Below, one piece after another: positions 1 through 8,442 of a DNA stretch of 64,000 nucleotides. The notes beneath the pieces were generated by a model. It saw nothing but the letters and a program-made list of their open reading frames with translations. It was not told where the DNA came from and did not search any database. This stretch comes from Macrococcus brunensis (GTDB lineage Bacteria > Bacillota > Bacilli > Staphylococcales > Staphylococcaceae). The stretch covers positions 1-64,000 of the forward strand of contig NZ_SCWA01000007.1 of the NCBI RefSeq assembly GCF_004359615.1. The letters are read 5' to 3'. Made by a program: the position numbers and the translations under genes. Each line of letters begins with the position of its first letter. Positions within the stretch are counted from its first letter, which is position 1.

Positions 1-199
<199 letters not shown>

Positions 200-331
200 G
201 TGTTTGATAAAGCTCTTTGATTGGTTGAGCCAATCACTCTTGAAAGTACTGTTAGTACTCAAATTATTGGAATTAACGTTGACATATTGTCATTCAGTTT
301 TCAATGTTCATTTTTTGTCTCACAAGATTAA
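200..331 (-). other. rrn leader (pre-16S spacer)
   Basis: AT-rich untranslated leader between the most proximal promoter and 16S. It contains the run ATTGAAAACTGAATGACAA, which resembles the boxA/processing region found upstream of staphylococcal 16S genes, and inverted segments near 215-235 (GATTGGCTCAACCAATC on the minus strand) that could form part of the processing stem. Apparent ORFs here are short and have no coding character. Confidence 0.7.
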
Positions 332-360
332 ATTATATCAGCTTACCTTTCGCTTGGCAA
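332..360 (-). promoter_or_regulatory. rrn promoter, proximal copy
   Basis: On the minus strand: TTGCCA (360-355), a 17-nt spacer, then TATAAT (337-332), lying just upstream of the boxA-like leader. Confidence 0.7.
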
Positions 361-439
361 GACTTTTATTTAAGAAGTTTTACACTTCGTATTAGTCAGT
401 CAAGTTTAAGTGACTGTCTCTTTCAAGCTTGCATTAAAA

Positions 440-468
440 ATTTTACTCGAATCAATCACTCGTTTCAA
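440..468 (-). promoter_or_regulatory. possible rrn promoter, middle copy
   Basis: Minus strand TTGAAA (468-463), 17-nt spacer, TAAAAT (445-440). Weaker than the two flanking elements. Supported only by spacing and position between them. Confidence 0.4.
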
Positions 469-544
469 GTATCACTTTTACACTTTCAAGACTTTTCACT
501 TGCAATCTTGTTTTAAAGCATCTGTCGTTTTCAGCGACTTTAAT

Positions 545-573
545 ATCATAACAAGAGGATATAAAACTGTCAA
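545..573 (-). promoter_or_regulatory. rrn promoter, distal copy
   Basis: Minus strand consensus TTGACA (573-568), exactly 17 nt, then TATGAT (550-545). This is the best sigma-A promoter in the leader and directs transcription toward 16S. Confidence 0.8.
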
Positions 574-590
574 CAACTTTAGCTAACTTT

Positions 591-629
591 TTTCAAAAAA
601 TAAAAGAACCCCTTTATAAGGAGTTCTTT
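591..629 (-). terminator. Rho-independent terminator of kbaA/salA unit
   Basis: Minus strand stem AAAGAACTCCTT / AGGGGTTCTTT with a short loop followed by a U-rich run. It separates the upstream protein operon from the rrn promoters, which run in the same direction. Confidence 0.8.
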
Positions 630-637
630 CAGGGGGT

Positions 638-1303
638 CTATGAACGCTTCTTCTTTGCTGCAGGTTGTGTAGATGCCATTCGCTTTTCTCTACGCTTTGC
701 TCTTTCTACTTTTGAAGCTTCATTGTACTTCGGCATCATTAAAAGCTGAAAAGCATTGCATAGAAGTAATGGAAATATCGTTGTATATAGCCACGTTGTG
801 TCTTCTACTTTTAAGAAAGGAATGAGTTCAACGGTGGTCATCACGATCATAAAGAACATTGCAGGTATCCAGACATTTGTCGCTGTCAGCTTAGACTTAT
901 ACCAGCTGACGATAAGCGCACTGATCAGGACAAGTATCGGTATCCATATAAATTTTGCGACATCGCCGTGCTGTTCGCCAAATCTAAGAAAACGGAAATA
1001 GACAAGATCAAAGAATGCAAACAATATGATAACGACCTGAATCGGTTTCCAGACAGTTCTGAATATCCCGAGCCCCAGCTGATGAATAAAGAGATAACTG
1101 AAGTAAGCAAGCTGACTGATAGTAGCAATGAGCAAGCCATAACCCATAAACCAGACCAGTGCTGCCAGAAACTCACCTACCTGCCCATCCATCAGAAACG
1201 CAGTGAGCTTATCATATGCAAAAATCAGACTGACCAGAATAGTCGTTACAAGTCCAATCAGTAAAGTCGTACCATAAAACTTCAGTAAATTTCTAAGTGT
1301 CAC
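638..1303 (-). CDS. kbaA: KbaA-like membrane protein (KinB signaling pathway activation family)
   Basis: 221-residue integral membrane protein with about six hydrophobic segments and a strongly basic C-terminal tail (KVERAKRREKRM then AAKKKRS). In Bacillus, KbaA modulates the sporulation kinase KinB. Cocci do not sporulate, so the role here is unknown. Identity rests on overall character and on context: it follows a SalA/Mrp ATPase by 12 nt and lies next to an rRNA operon, an order I recall for Bacillus salA-gerD-kbaA beside rrn genes. It shares the terminator at 591-629 with the upstream gene. A generic uncharacterised membrane protein is the alternative. Confidence 0.7.
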   Translation of the reverse strand: MTLRNLLKFYGTTLLIGLVTTILVSLIFAYDKLTAFLMDGQVGEFLAALVWFMGYGLLIATISQLAYFSYLFIHQLGLGIFRTVWKPIQVVIILFAFFDLVYFRFLRFGEQHGDVAKFIWIPILVLISALIVSWYKSKLTATNVWIPAMFFMIVMTTVELIPFLKVEDTTWLYTTIFPLLLCNAFQLLMMPKYNEASKVERAKRREKRMASTQPAAKKKRS

Positions 1304-1315
1304 TCTATTGCCTCT

Positions 1316-2362
1316 CTATCTATTAGTCTTACTAATAATTTTTTCTGCCATAGCTTGATAGATATAGCCCAGCTGATGGTTTTCATCATATATCGATGGC
1401 GCAAAGTCCGCTTCGTCCCATTCAGGCTGTGCAAGCGGTAATTGTCCTAACAGATCTGTATGAAGTTCTTCAGCTAGTTTGGCACCGCCACCTTGACCGA
1501 AGACATATTCACGGTTGCCTGTTTCTTTGCTTTCAAAATAAGACATATTTTCAACGACACCTAAGATTTCATGATCTGTCTGCAGTGCCATTGCACCTGC
1601 ACGTGCCGCAACAAATGCTGCAGTCGGATGCGGTGTTGTGACAATAATCTCTTTGCTCTTCGGTAAAATAGTATGCACATCAAGTGCAACATCTCCTGTA
1701 CCTGGTGGTAAATCAAGAAGGATATAATCCAGCTCGCCCCACTCTACTTCCTCAAAAAAGTTGTTGATCATCTTACCAAGCATCGGGCCACGCCAGATAA
1801 CCGGTGCGTTCTCTTCTACAAAAAATGCCATTGAGATGACTTTCACACCGAAACGTTCAACAGGCACAATCATCTGGCCATTGATGCCTGGTCGTTCAGT
1901 GATACCCATCATATCAGGCACGCTGAACCCATAGATATCAGCATCTACCAGTCCGACGCGTTTACCTAATCTTGCAAGAGCAACAGCGAGGTTAACAGAG
2001 ACTGTTGATTTACCTACGCCCCCTTTACCTGAAGCAATTGAGATAAACTCAACATTTTCAAGTTTACGTTCAACAGGTGATGCTGCTTCTCCGCGGTACT
2101 GTTCAAGCGTTGCAGCATCCAGTTCCTCAAAACGGATCCCCACTGTATTCGCACCATTCGTTTTAAGTGCTTCAACAACTTGCTGCTGCAGGTCAAGCTG
2201 TGGCTGACCCCCTAGTTTAGCAATCGCCAGTTTAACACTGACATGTTCTTTTTCTTCTTTAATAGTCAGTTCTTTGATCCCGCCTGTTTCTTTTAAAGGC
2301 TGGTCAATAACAGGGTCTTTCAATTGGCCGATTAATTCAATCATCAGTTCTCTACTTAACAA
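1316..2362 (-). CDS. salA: Mrp/SalA-family P-loop ATPase
   Basis: 348 residues. An N-terminal MIP18/DUF59-like domain (about 1-80) is followed by a ParA-type ATPase with deviant Walker A SGKGGVGKST at 111-120 and DLPPGTGD further on. Mrp/ApbC proteins carry Fe-S clusters, and Bacillus SalA is a regulator. The CxxC motif common in Fe-S-carrier Mrp proteins is missing: after NMSYF comes ESKETG. This favours the SalA-like type. Translation probably starts at the TTG at 2362, because AAGGAG lies 8 nt upstream. First gene of a two-gene operon with kbaA. Confidence 0.85.
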   Translation of the reverse strand: MLSRELMIELIGQLKDPVIDQPLKETGGIKELTIKEEKEHVSVKLAIAKLGGQPQLDLQQQVVEALKTNGANTVGIRFEELDAATLEQYRGEAASPVERKLENVEFISIASGKGGVGKSTVSVNLAVALARLGKRVGLVDADIYGFSVPDMMGITERPGINGQMIVPVERFGVKVISMAFFVEENAPVIWRGPMLGKMINNFFEEVEWGELDYILLDLPPGTGDVALDVHTILPKSKEIIVTTPHPTAAFVAARAGAMALQTDHEILGVVENMSYFESKETGNREYVFGQGGGAKLAEELHTDLLGQLPLAQPEWDEADFAPSIYDENHQLGYIYQAMAEKIISKTNR

Positions 2363-2436
2363 TTTAAACGCTCCTTCTTCTTCTATTAGAACTAGTATAA
2401 CAAAAAATTAATAAATCACATTATTATTCGTCCGAA

Positions 2437-2467
2437 TTGTCTTACTTTTCAGCTACGGTGGTATACT
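2437..2467 (+). promoter_or_regulatory. candidate amylase promoter
   Basis: TTGTCT (2437-2442), 19-nt spacer, TATACT (2462-2467). The long spacer makes it suboptimal. It lies 40 nt ahead of the amylase start. Confidence 0.4.
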
Positions 2468-2507
2468 GTATATATTCACAAACTAAAATGTAGAGGAATG
2501 AAACAAG

Positions 2508-3968
2508 ATGATACAGAATCATACAATCATGCAGTACTTCGAATGGCATACGAACGGTGACGGCAATCACTGGAACCGTTTAAAAGAAGATGCACCTAAT
2601 CTGAAAGAAAGAGGTATTGATGCAGTTTGGATTCCTCCAGTAACAAAAGCAGATAATGTCGCAAACCCAGGTTACAGCGTCTATGATGTCTATGATCTCG
2701 GGGAGTTCGACCAAAAAGGCGAAGTCCGAACTAAATATGGCACCAAAAAAGAACTGAAGGCGGCTATTAAGGCCTGTCATGACAATGACATCAAAGTTTA
2801 TGTCGATATTGTCATGAATCATAAAGCAGGTGCTGATGAAACAGAAGTATTCAAAGTAGTTGAAGTCGATGCTGAAAACCGCATGAATGTCATCTCAGAA
2901 CCATTTGATATTGAAGCTTATACCAAATTCACTTTCCCAGGTCGTAAAAATAAATACAGTAAATTCAAATGGAACTATAACCACTTCAACGGCACTGATT
3001 ATGACCATAAGACAGGAAAAACAGGCATCTATAAAATTCTCGGTGAAAATAAAGACTGGAATGAAAATGTAGACGACGAAAAAGGGAACTTCGACTACTT
3101 GATGTTCTGTAATATTGATTACAAACACCCTGACGTCAGAAAAGAGATGATTGAATGGGGTAAATGGCTGATTGATGAACTAGATATTGATGGTATGCGA
3201 TTAGATGCAATCAAGCATATCGAATCATACTTTATCCGTGATTTTGTTCATGCAATGAATGAACATTCTGAGAAGCCCTTCTACTTCGTCGGTGAATTCT
3301 GGCTGCCGGACCTTGAGACAAATGAGAATTTCCTGACAGATGCTGATTATGCGCTTGACCTCTTCGACGTTAAGCTTCATTACAATTTCAAAGAAGCGTC
3401 TGAAAGAGGACAAGGTTATGACCTCCGTCAACTGTTCGATAAAACGCTGGTCCAGGAAAATCCGCTTAATGCAGTCACTTTCGTGGATAATCATGATTCC
3501 CAGCCGGGCGAAGCGCTGGAGTCATTCGTCAAAGATTGGTTCAAACCCCTTGCCTATGCGTCAATTCTACTCAGATATGATGGTTTCCCGGTCATCTTCT
3601 ATGGTGACTACTACGGCATCGGCGGTGAGATGCCGATAGACGGTAAACAGGCGATGATCGATACCTTGCTTTTCATCCGTAAAAATAAAGCTTATGGCCT
3701 GCAGGATGATTATTTCGACCATGAACATGTCATCGGCTGGGTACGCCGCGGTGCGAAAGAAGTTGAAAATTCGGGCTGTGCTGTCATCATGAACAGCAGT
3801 ACAGAAGAAGCACAGAAACAGATGTTTGTCGGTAAAGAACGCCGCGGTCAAGTCTGGCTCGATTATAATAACATCCGCGAAGATGAAGTGATTATAGATG
3901 ACGATGGTAACGGCTTGTTCAAAGTCAATCCGGGCAGCGTCTCAGTCTACTGTCAGAAAGACCTGTAA
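2508..3968 (+). CDS. alpha-amylase, cytoplasmic GH13 family
   Basis: 486 residues, the usual length of intracellular GH13 subfamily 5 amylases (maltohexaose-forming type). There is no signal peptide: the protein opens MIQNHTIMQYFEWH, the typical start of the catalytic barrel. All four GH13 regions are visible: VDIVMNH near 98, GMRLDAIKHI with nucleophile Asp near 233, GEFW with acid/base Glu near 263, and FVDNHDS near 326-332. It hydrolyses alpha-1,4-glucans inside the cell. Monocistronic, preceded by GAGGAATG-like RBS and closed by a strong terminator. The precise product spectrum cannot be read from sequence. Confidence 0.92.
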   Translation: MIQNHTIMQYFEWHTNGDGNHWNRLKEDAPNLKERGIDAVWIPPVTKADNVANPGYSVYDVYDLGEFDQKGEVRTKYGTKKELKAAIKACHDNDIKVYVDIVMNHKAGADETEVFKVVEVDAENRMNVISEPFDIEAYTKFTFPGRKNKYSKFKWNYNHFNGTDYDHKTGKTGIYKILGENKDWNENVDDEKGNFDYLMFCNIDYKHPDVRKEMIEWGKWLIDELDIDGMRLDAIKHIESYFIRDFVHAMNEHSEKPFYFVGEFWLPDLETNENFLTDADYALDLFDVKLHYNFKEASERGQGYDLRQLFDKTLVQENPLNAVTFVDNHDSQPGEALESFVKDWFKPLAYASILLRYDGFPVIFYGDYYGIGGEMPIDGKQAMIDTLLFIRKNKAYGLQDDYFDHEHVIGWVRRGAKEVENSGCAVIMNSSTEEAQKQMFVGKERRGQVWLDYNNIREDEVIIDDDGNGLFKVNPGSVSVYCQKDL

Positions 3969-3991
3969 AAGGTATTCACTAGTTACGAGGA

Positions 3992-4028
3992 AAAAAGCCT
4001 GTATGTCTATTGGACATACAGGCTTTTT
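3992..4028. terminator. bidirectional terminator between amylase and sepA
   Basis: Sixteen-bp stem (AAAAAGCCTGTATGTC and its complement) with a short loop. A/T runs on both sides serve both converging genes. Confidence 0.9.
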
Positions 4029-4046
4029 CTATCTATTGCCTTAATA

Positions 4047-4517
4047 TTATTCATCATCTGACTGATTTAAATCTTCACTATTCGGATAGAAAATCTCAGT
4101 CAGCGCGTAAAGAACAGAAATAATGATGAAAATCACTAAAAAGTTGATGCGAATATACTGGTAATTGACATGTACAAAGAAATAGAAGATCAACGTTGCT
4201 GAGATAGTGATGACTCCGTGTACAAGAGGTGCCTTAAAATAAATATTATCTGGATAAATGCGTTTCAGATTATCAAAAACAAATTCCACTATGCGCAGTA
4301 GAAAAAATCCACCCGCTATATATGAACCGTAGTAAAAAAGGTTGTCCGCAAAACTTTGATTGTAAGTAAATTCGGCCAGGTGCCACGCAATCAGAATGCG
4401 GCTGAGACCGAACAGACCGAACGACACAAATATGAGAAATATCAAACCGGATACCAGAAAGATAGTCGTCATAAAAGCAAGTGTCATCATCTTGCTGACA
4501 TCTATTTTGAATTTCAT
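4047..4517 (-). CDS. sepA: SepA-like small multidrug efflux protein
   Basis: 156 residues with four hydrophobic helices, matching staphylococcal SepA (157 residues, four helices) in length and in recognisable segments: FGLFGLSRILI, FTYNQSFADNLFYYGSYI, a YFFVHVNYQYI-like stretch and the C-terminal FYPNSEDLN. SepA was reported to confer modest resistance to antiseptic dyes. It lies 12 nt downstream of the amidohydrolase gene, so the two are probably co-transcribed. RBS AAAGGAGG precedes the ATG. No SMR or MFS signature is present, so the transport mechanism is unclear. Confidence 0.8.
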   Translation of the reverse strand: MKFKIDVSKMMTLAFMTTIFLVSGLIFLIFVSFGLFGLSRILIAWHLAEFTYNQSFADNLFYYGSYIAGGFFLLRIVEFVFDNLKRIYPDNIYFKAPLVHGVITISATLIFYFFVHVNYQYIRINFLVIFIIISVLYALTEIFYPNSEDLNQSDDE

Positions 4518-4529
4518 CCTGTGCCTCCT

Positions 4530-6059
4530 TTATTGGCGATATACAATATCTCCGTCTACGATGGTCATCTTGTTGCGAATGTCCGCAATATTCCCAGTAG
4601 TAAGTGGATCTCTTTCAAGTACTGTAAAGTCTGCTAAATAGCCTGCTTTAATCATTCCATTGTCCGGGCGATGTCCGACTACAGCAGCATTTACAGTAAA
4701 GAGCTTTAACGCTTCGTAAACAGATAGACATTCTTCAGTAAAATACTGTGTCTGACTACCGAACGGACGTCTGTTGACAGCTGCATCTATACTCTTCAGC
4801 GGATTAAATGATTCTATTGGTGAATCAGAACCACCGCCTATCATAATACCCGCTTCCACCAATGATTTCCAAGCGTATGCATAACGACTTCGCTTTTCAC
4901 CGACACGGTCTATTGCCCACGGGAAGTCAGATGTCGCAAAAAGAGGCTGCACGTCACAGATCACAGGCATATTCTTCATACGTCCGATTAAATCCGGTGA
5001 CAGAAAACTGACATGAATCAGTCTGTCATGACCTGATATCGGCGGATATTTCTCAATCGCATCCAGCACCATTTCGCAGGCTTTGTCACCGATGATATGA
5101 ACTGCGACTGTAGCGTTGTGACGTCGTGCACGCTGTACCTGCTCTTCCAGTTCCTCTTGACTAAAGATTGCAAGACCATTCGTATCCGACTGATCACTGT
5201 ATGGCTCACGGAACAAAGCAGTCCGGCCACCCAGTGCACCATCTGCATAAAACTTCATCGCGTCTTTTTTCAGCCAGTCAGTGAAAGGATAGTCTGCCAA
5301 GTCTTCAAAAACAGAATAATGACGCAGCAGATTGAGTCTCAGCTGTATTTTATTCTTGCCGAATACTTGAGTATAGGCAGTAAAAACATTGTCAGGACTA
5401 TTATAGTACCCTAAGTCTTCTGTATGAATACCCGTCAGTCCGACTGCGTGCATTTCATAGGCTGCTCGTTCCATGTGACGTTTAAGTGAGTCAACCGTCT
5501 CATTCAGGCTGGCGTTCACGAATAGATCCATCGCATGATCATGTACCCAGCCATTTAGTCGACCCTCTATTTTTTCAAAATGTCCTGCGTCCATATCTTC
5601 TACATCATCCTGGATATTCATCGCCTTAAGTGCTGCACTATTGACAATAGCAGCGTGGCGACACACTCGTTTAATGATGACACGGCAATCCGCAAGCTCA
5701 TCGATTTCATTTCTTGTCAGCCTGTAATTCAGCTGGTTATCATTATATCCTTCACAGACTAGCCAGCTTTCACTCGGTAGTTGACGTGCAGCATTCCGCA
5801 GTTGTTCTTTCACTTCTTCTATGGAAGTGTCATCTTTGAAATTAACGCTGCCAAGCGCCATTCCTGTTCCCACCAGATGGATATGCGTATCCACAAAGCC
5901 TGGAAACATGACTGCACCTTGAAGATCAAAATATTCCGCTTCAATCTCCGGAACTTCATCATATAACGCTTTAATCCGGTTACCCTCTACGAGAACTGCT
6001 TTTACCTTATGATCTTCTTGCTGCATCGTGTAAATCGTGCCGCCATAAAATAGTTTCAT
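4530..6059 (-). CDS. amidohydrolase family protein (YtcJ-like)
   Basis: 509 residues. Metal-dependent hydrolase of the amidohydrolase 3 / YtcJ group: an N-terminal beta-sandwich part, the metal-binding DTHIHLVG near 58, a central barrel with HIIGDKACEM and HVSF segments, and a late GGGSDSPIESFNP motif carrying the catalytic Asp. Substrate unknown; such enzymes act on N-acyl amino acids or other amides. First gene of a unit with sepA. Confidence 0.85.
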   Translation of the reverse strand: MKLFYGGTIYTMQQEDHKVKAVLVEGNRIKALYDEVPEIEAEYFDLQGAVMFPGFVDTHIHLVGTGMALGSVNFKDDTSIEEVKEQLRNAARQLPSESWLVCEGYNDNQLNYRLTRNEIDELADCRVIIKRVCRHAAIVNSAALKAMNIQDDVEDMDAGHFEKIEGRLNGWVHDHAMDLFVNASLNETVDSLKRHMERAAYEMHAVGLTGIHTEDLGYYNSPDNVFTAYTQVFGKNKIQLRLNLLRHYSVFEDLADYPFTDWLKKDAMKFYADGALGGRTALFREPYSDQSDTNGLAIFSQEELEEQVQRARRHNATVAVHIIGDKACEMVLDAIEKYPPISGHDRLIHVSFLSPDLIGRMKNMPVICDVQPLFATSDFPWAIDRVGEKRSRYAYAWKSLVEAGIMIGGGSDSPIESFNPLKSIDAAVNRRPFGSQTQYFTEECLSVYEALKLFTVNAAVVGHRPDNGMIKAGYLADFTVLERDPLTTGNIADIRNKMTIVDGDIVYRQ

Positions 6060-6070
6060 CTTTTACCCCC

Positions 6071-6106
6071 AAAAAAAGAAGATATACTTCTTTAAGTATA
6101 TCTTCT
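6071..6106 (-). terminator. terminator of the YpfJ-like gene
   Basis: Thirteen-bp perfect stem AGAAGATATACTT with CTTT loop and a U run on the minus strand. Confidence 0.85.
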
Positions 6107-6124
6107 CTTCGCTTCTATAATCAA

Positions 6125-7006
6125 TTATAAGTCAAGGCCCATCGCACTGAATGTATCGCCGCCATTGACGTCACCCGTGTCAAAACCTTTTTTAAACCAC
6201 TTCATACGTTGTTCACTTGTACCGTGTGTGAAGCTTTCCGGGTTGACTCGTCCAGTCGCATTTCTCTGAAGCGTGTCGTCACCGACTGCATGTGCCGCTT
6301 TAATTGCTTCTTCTACATCACCTTCATCAGTGATGCCTGCTTCTTTCTCATAGTGTGCATAGACACCTGCAAAGTAGTCGGCCTGAAGTTCAAGCGCAAC
6401 TGAATATTTATTGAATTCTGCTTCACTTAACTGTTGTCTTAAACGATTAACTTTATCAGAAATACCGAGTTCATATTGAACATGGTGGCCCACTTCATGC
6501 GCAATTACATAAGCCATCGCAAAGTCACCAGGTGCATTTAACTGCTGCTCTAACTGATCCATGAATGTTAAATCGATATAAAGCTTCTGATCACCTGGGC
6601 AGTAGAAAGGCCCCATAGAAGAACTTGCGCTACCACAGGCTGTATTCACGCCATTAGAGAATAGAACCATTTTGGGTTCATGATAAGTACGATTATGTTC
6701 CTGGAAAATATTATTCCAGACATTTTCTGTATCTTTCAGAACAACAGAGGCAAACTGTTTACGTTCATCTGCTGAACCGTCTGTCTGTGTGGTCTGTTGC
6801 TGCTGTGTCTGTTGTTGCTGACCAGAACCCCCCCCTAAAATATCACCAGGGTTACCGCCCATCATCATATAGATAATTGCAATAATAATACCCAGACAGC
6901 CGATACCACCGCCGCCTGCTGCCATACCGCCACCAGGGAAGCCACTGCCTCCACCGCCACGTACATCTTCTACGTTTGAACTTCCTTGTCTACCTTGCCA
7001 CTGCAT
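6125..7006 (-). CDS. neutral zinc metallopeptidase, YpfJ family
   Basis: 293 residues. A Gly-rich N-terminus precedes one transmembrane helix (GCLGIIIAIIYMMMGG, near 55), then a Gln/Thr-rich linker (QQQQTQQQQTTQ), then the extracellular peptidase domain with zinc motif HEVGHH and the downstream ELQADYFAG that supplies the third ligand. This matches Pfam putative neutral zinc metallopeptidase proteins; substrates are not known. Preceded by GGAGGT RBS and followed by its own terminator, so probably monocistronic. Confidence 0.9.
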   Translation of the reverse strand: MQWQGRQGSSNVEDVRGGGGSGFPGGGMAAGGGGIGCLGIIIAIIYMMMGGNPGDILGGGSGQQQQTQQQQTTQTDGSADERKQFASVVLKDTENVWNNIFQEHNRTYHEPKMVLFSNGVNTACGSASSSMGPFYCPGDQKLYIDLTFMDQLEQQLNAPGDFAMAYVIAHEVGHHVQYELGISDKVNRLRQQLSEAEFNKYSVALELQADYFAGVYAHYEKEAGITDEGDVEEAIKAAHAVGDDTLQRNATGRVNPESFTHGTSEQRMKWFKKGFDTGDVNGGDTFSAMGLDL

Positions 7007-7073
7007 AAGGTTACCTCCGCCATCTACTTAGTAATTTATTTTAGTTATACCCCTATTTCTAAGAAATTATCAT

Positions 7074-7103
7074 ACAAAAAAAATAAGCTGATCTCTCAGC
7101 TTA
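7074..7103 (-). terminator. terminator of the lipoprotein-to-adaptor operon
   Basis: Stem TAAGCTGA / TCAGCTTA with GAGA loop and eight U residues on the minus strand. The first arm overlaps the adaptor stop codon. Confidence 0.85.
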
Positions 7104-8162
7104 CTTTTTATAGGCTTGCAGTTTATCGATAGCCGATAATCCTTTTGAAACGAGGACATACTGTTTTGCTTCTCGCTCTACTGTTACTTTAGTCTCACTC
7201 TTATCACTGCCATAAACTTTTTTGACATAATACTCTGGTTTATTGTTCTTCATCACTTTTTTAACATATTGTTCAGGCAACCAGACATGACCTTTCTTCG
7301 ACGGATGAACCGCTATTGATAATCGGTCGCCTATATACAATCCGTCTGCTTTGTTCAAGCTGCCTTCAATAAGGAACCCCTGTACGCCCTGTGACTTACC
7401 GCGCAATTCATCCCGTGGTGTAAGAGCCACTTTAGTCAGTGAACCTTTAACAGGTTGATCACCAGTAGTTTCAAATGGCATGACAGGAGAGAGTAGTTCA
7501 ACTTCACCACGACGAGCATAACCTTCAAAATATGGTTTCCCTGTACTCATCGTCAAGACAGGTTTATCTTGACGAATAGCTGTAAAAGATTGCAGCTGAT
7601 CGTCATCGATATCAAGAATAGTGCCTGCCTGACTCGCCTTAATCGTCAGCGCTCCTAATTTATCTTCCTGCTTCTTCTGTTTTTCTTCAAGAATACTGAT
7701 GTTATTTTCAGCTTTCGTCAACTCAGACTCGAGCCAGTTAATCTGCGCTTCAATGGAGGCGCTCTGTTCAGAAGTCGCTTCAGATAGCCGTTCCTCATAA
7801 GCAGATATCTGACCTTCAATCTGTTCCTTTTCCACGCGTTTATTATCTATCTGCAGGCTCAGTTCTGTATTCCCTTCCTGCCCCGCTGCTCTATATGTAT
7901 AAAGTGGATTGCCTGCTGCCACTGTCTCGCCCTCTTTAACATGAACCTTTACCGGATCATTCTTAGCCGGTTTCAGATAATAAGTAGCCTGATGCTGAGC
8001 AACTTTACCCTCTATGATAATCGTCTGATTTTTGATGAAATCATCAACATAGATGGTGTTTTTAGCCTGATTGGACTGGTAAGCCATATAGATGGCACTG
8101 CCCACAATCAAAGCAAAGATAAGCAAAGTAAGTAACAGTGGCCATAGCCAATTTCTTTTCAT
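7101..8162 (-). CDS. HlyD-like membrane fusion/adaptor protein
   Basis: About 353 residues: one N-terminal transmembrane helix, a biotinyl-lipoyl-like beta segment (DPVKVHVKEGETVAAGNPLYTY), a long Glu/Gln-rich coiled coil (about 105-170), the second half of the lipoyl fold, then beta-barrel-like strands. This layout is that of periplasmic adaptor or membrane fusion proteins of efflux systems. No ABC or RND partner is encoded beside it; its neighbours are a small membrane protein and a UDPGP uridylyltransferase. I prefer the ATG at 8162 (GAGGG 5 nt upstream) to the one at 8174, which has no RBS. Confidence 0.8.
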   Translation of the reverse strand: MKRNWLWPLLLTLLIFALIVGSAIYMAYQSNQAKNTIYVDDFIKNQTIIIEGKVAQHQATYYLKPAKNDPVKVHVKEGETVAAGNPLYTYRAAGQEGNTELSLQIDNKRVEKEQIEGQISAYEERLSEATSEQSASIEAQINWLESELTKAENNISILEEKQKKQEDKLGALTIKASQAGTILDIDDDQLQSFTAIRQDKPVLTMSTGKPYFEGYARRGEVELLSPVMPFETTGDQPVKGSLTKVALTPRDELRGKSQGVQGFLIEGSLNKADGLYIGDRLSIAVHPSKKGHVWLPEQYVKKVMKNNKPEYYVKKVYGSDKSETKVTVEREAKQYVLVSKGLSAIDKLQAYKK

Positions 8163-8203
8163 TTTTTCCCTCATTCATTATGTCGTTCAGAACACGATTT
8201 GAA

Positions 8204-8434
8204 TTATTTCAGCAGACGGTCATCATCTGATTTGATATGTGCATTGAAGTTCTTCATATTCTGGCGCTTCATCGCCTGATAGTAGCGGATAAGCAGATAA
8301 ATAAATACAATCGCTACAAATAGAGAGACAAAGCCCATCCAAGTTAACTGGCCTCGTCCATCTGCCAGAATAAAATAATAGGCAAAATAAAGATTGATCA
8401 GTGCAATCGCACCAAAACCGATATAAGGTAACAT
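8204..8434 (-). CDS. small membrane protein, unknown function
   Basis: 76 residues with two hydrophobic helices (about 5-25 and 31-52) and a charged, basic-then-acidic C-terminus. AGGAGG lies 4 nt before the ATG, and the gene begins 8 nt after the UDPGP stop. It sits between that gene and the HlyD-like adaptor in one transcription unit. I do not recognise a family. The context suggests a partner of the adaptor protein, but that is inference. Confidence 0.75.
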   Translation of the reverse strand: MLPYIGFGAIALINLYFAYYFILADGRGQLTWMGFVSLFVAIVFIYLLIRYYQAMKRQNMKNFNAHIKSDDDRLLK

Positions 8435-8442
8435 ACGTCCTC

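Noticed and set aside
204-516. Overlapping short ORFs in the region left of kbaA
   Set aside because: They lie in the rrn leader and promoter region, have no RBS and show no protein character.
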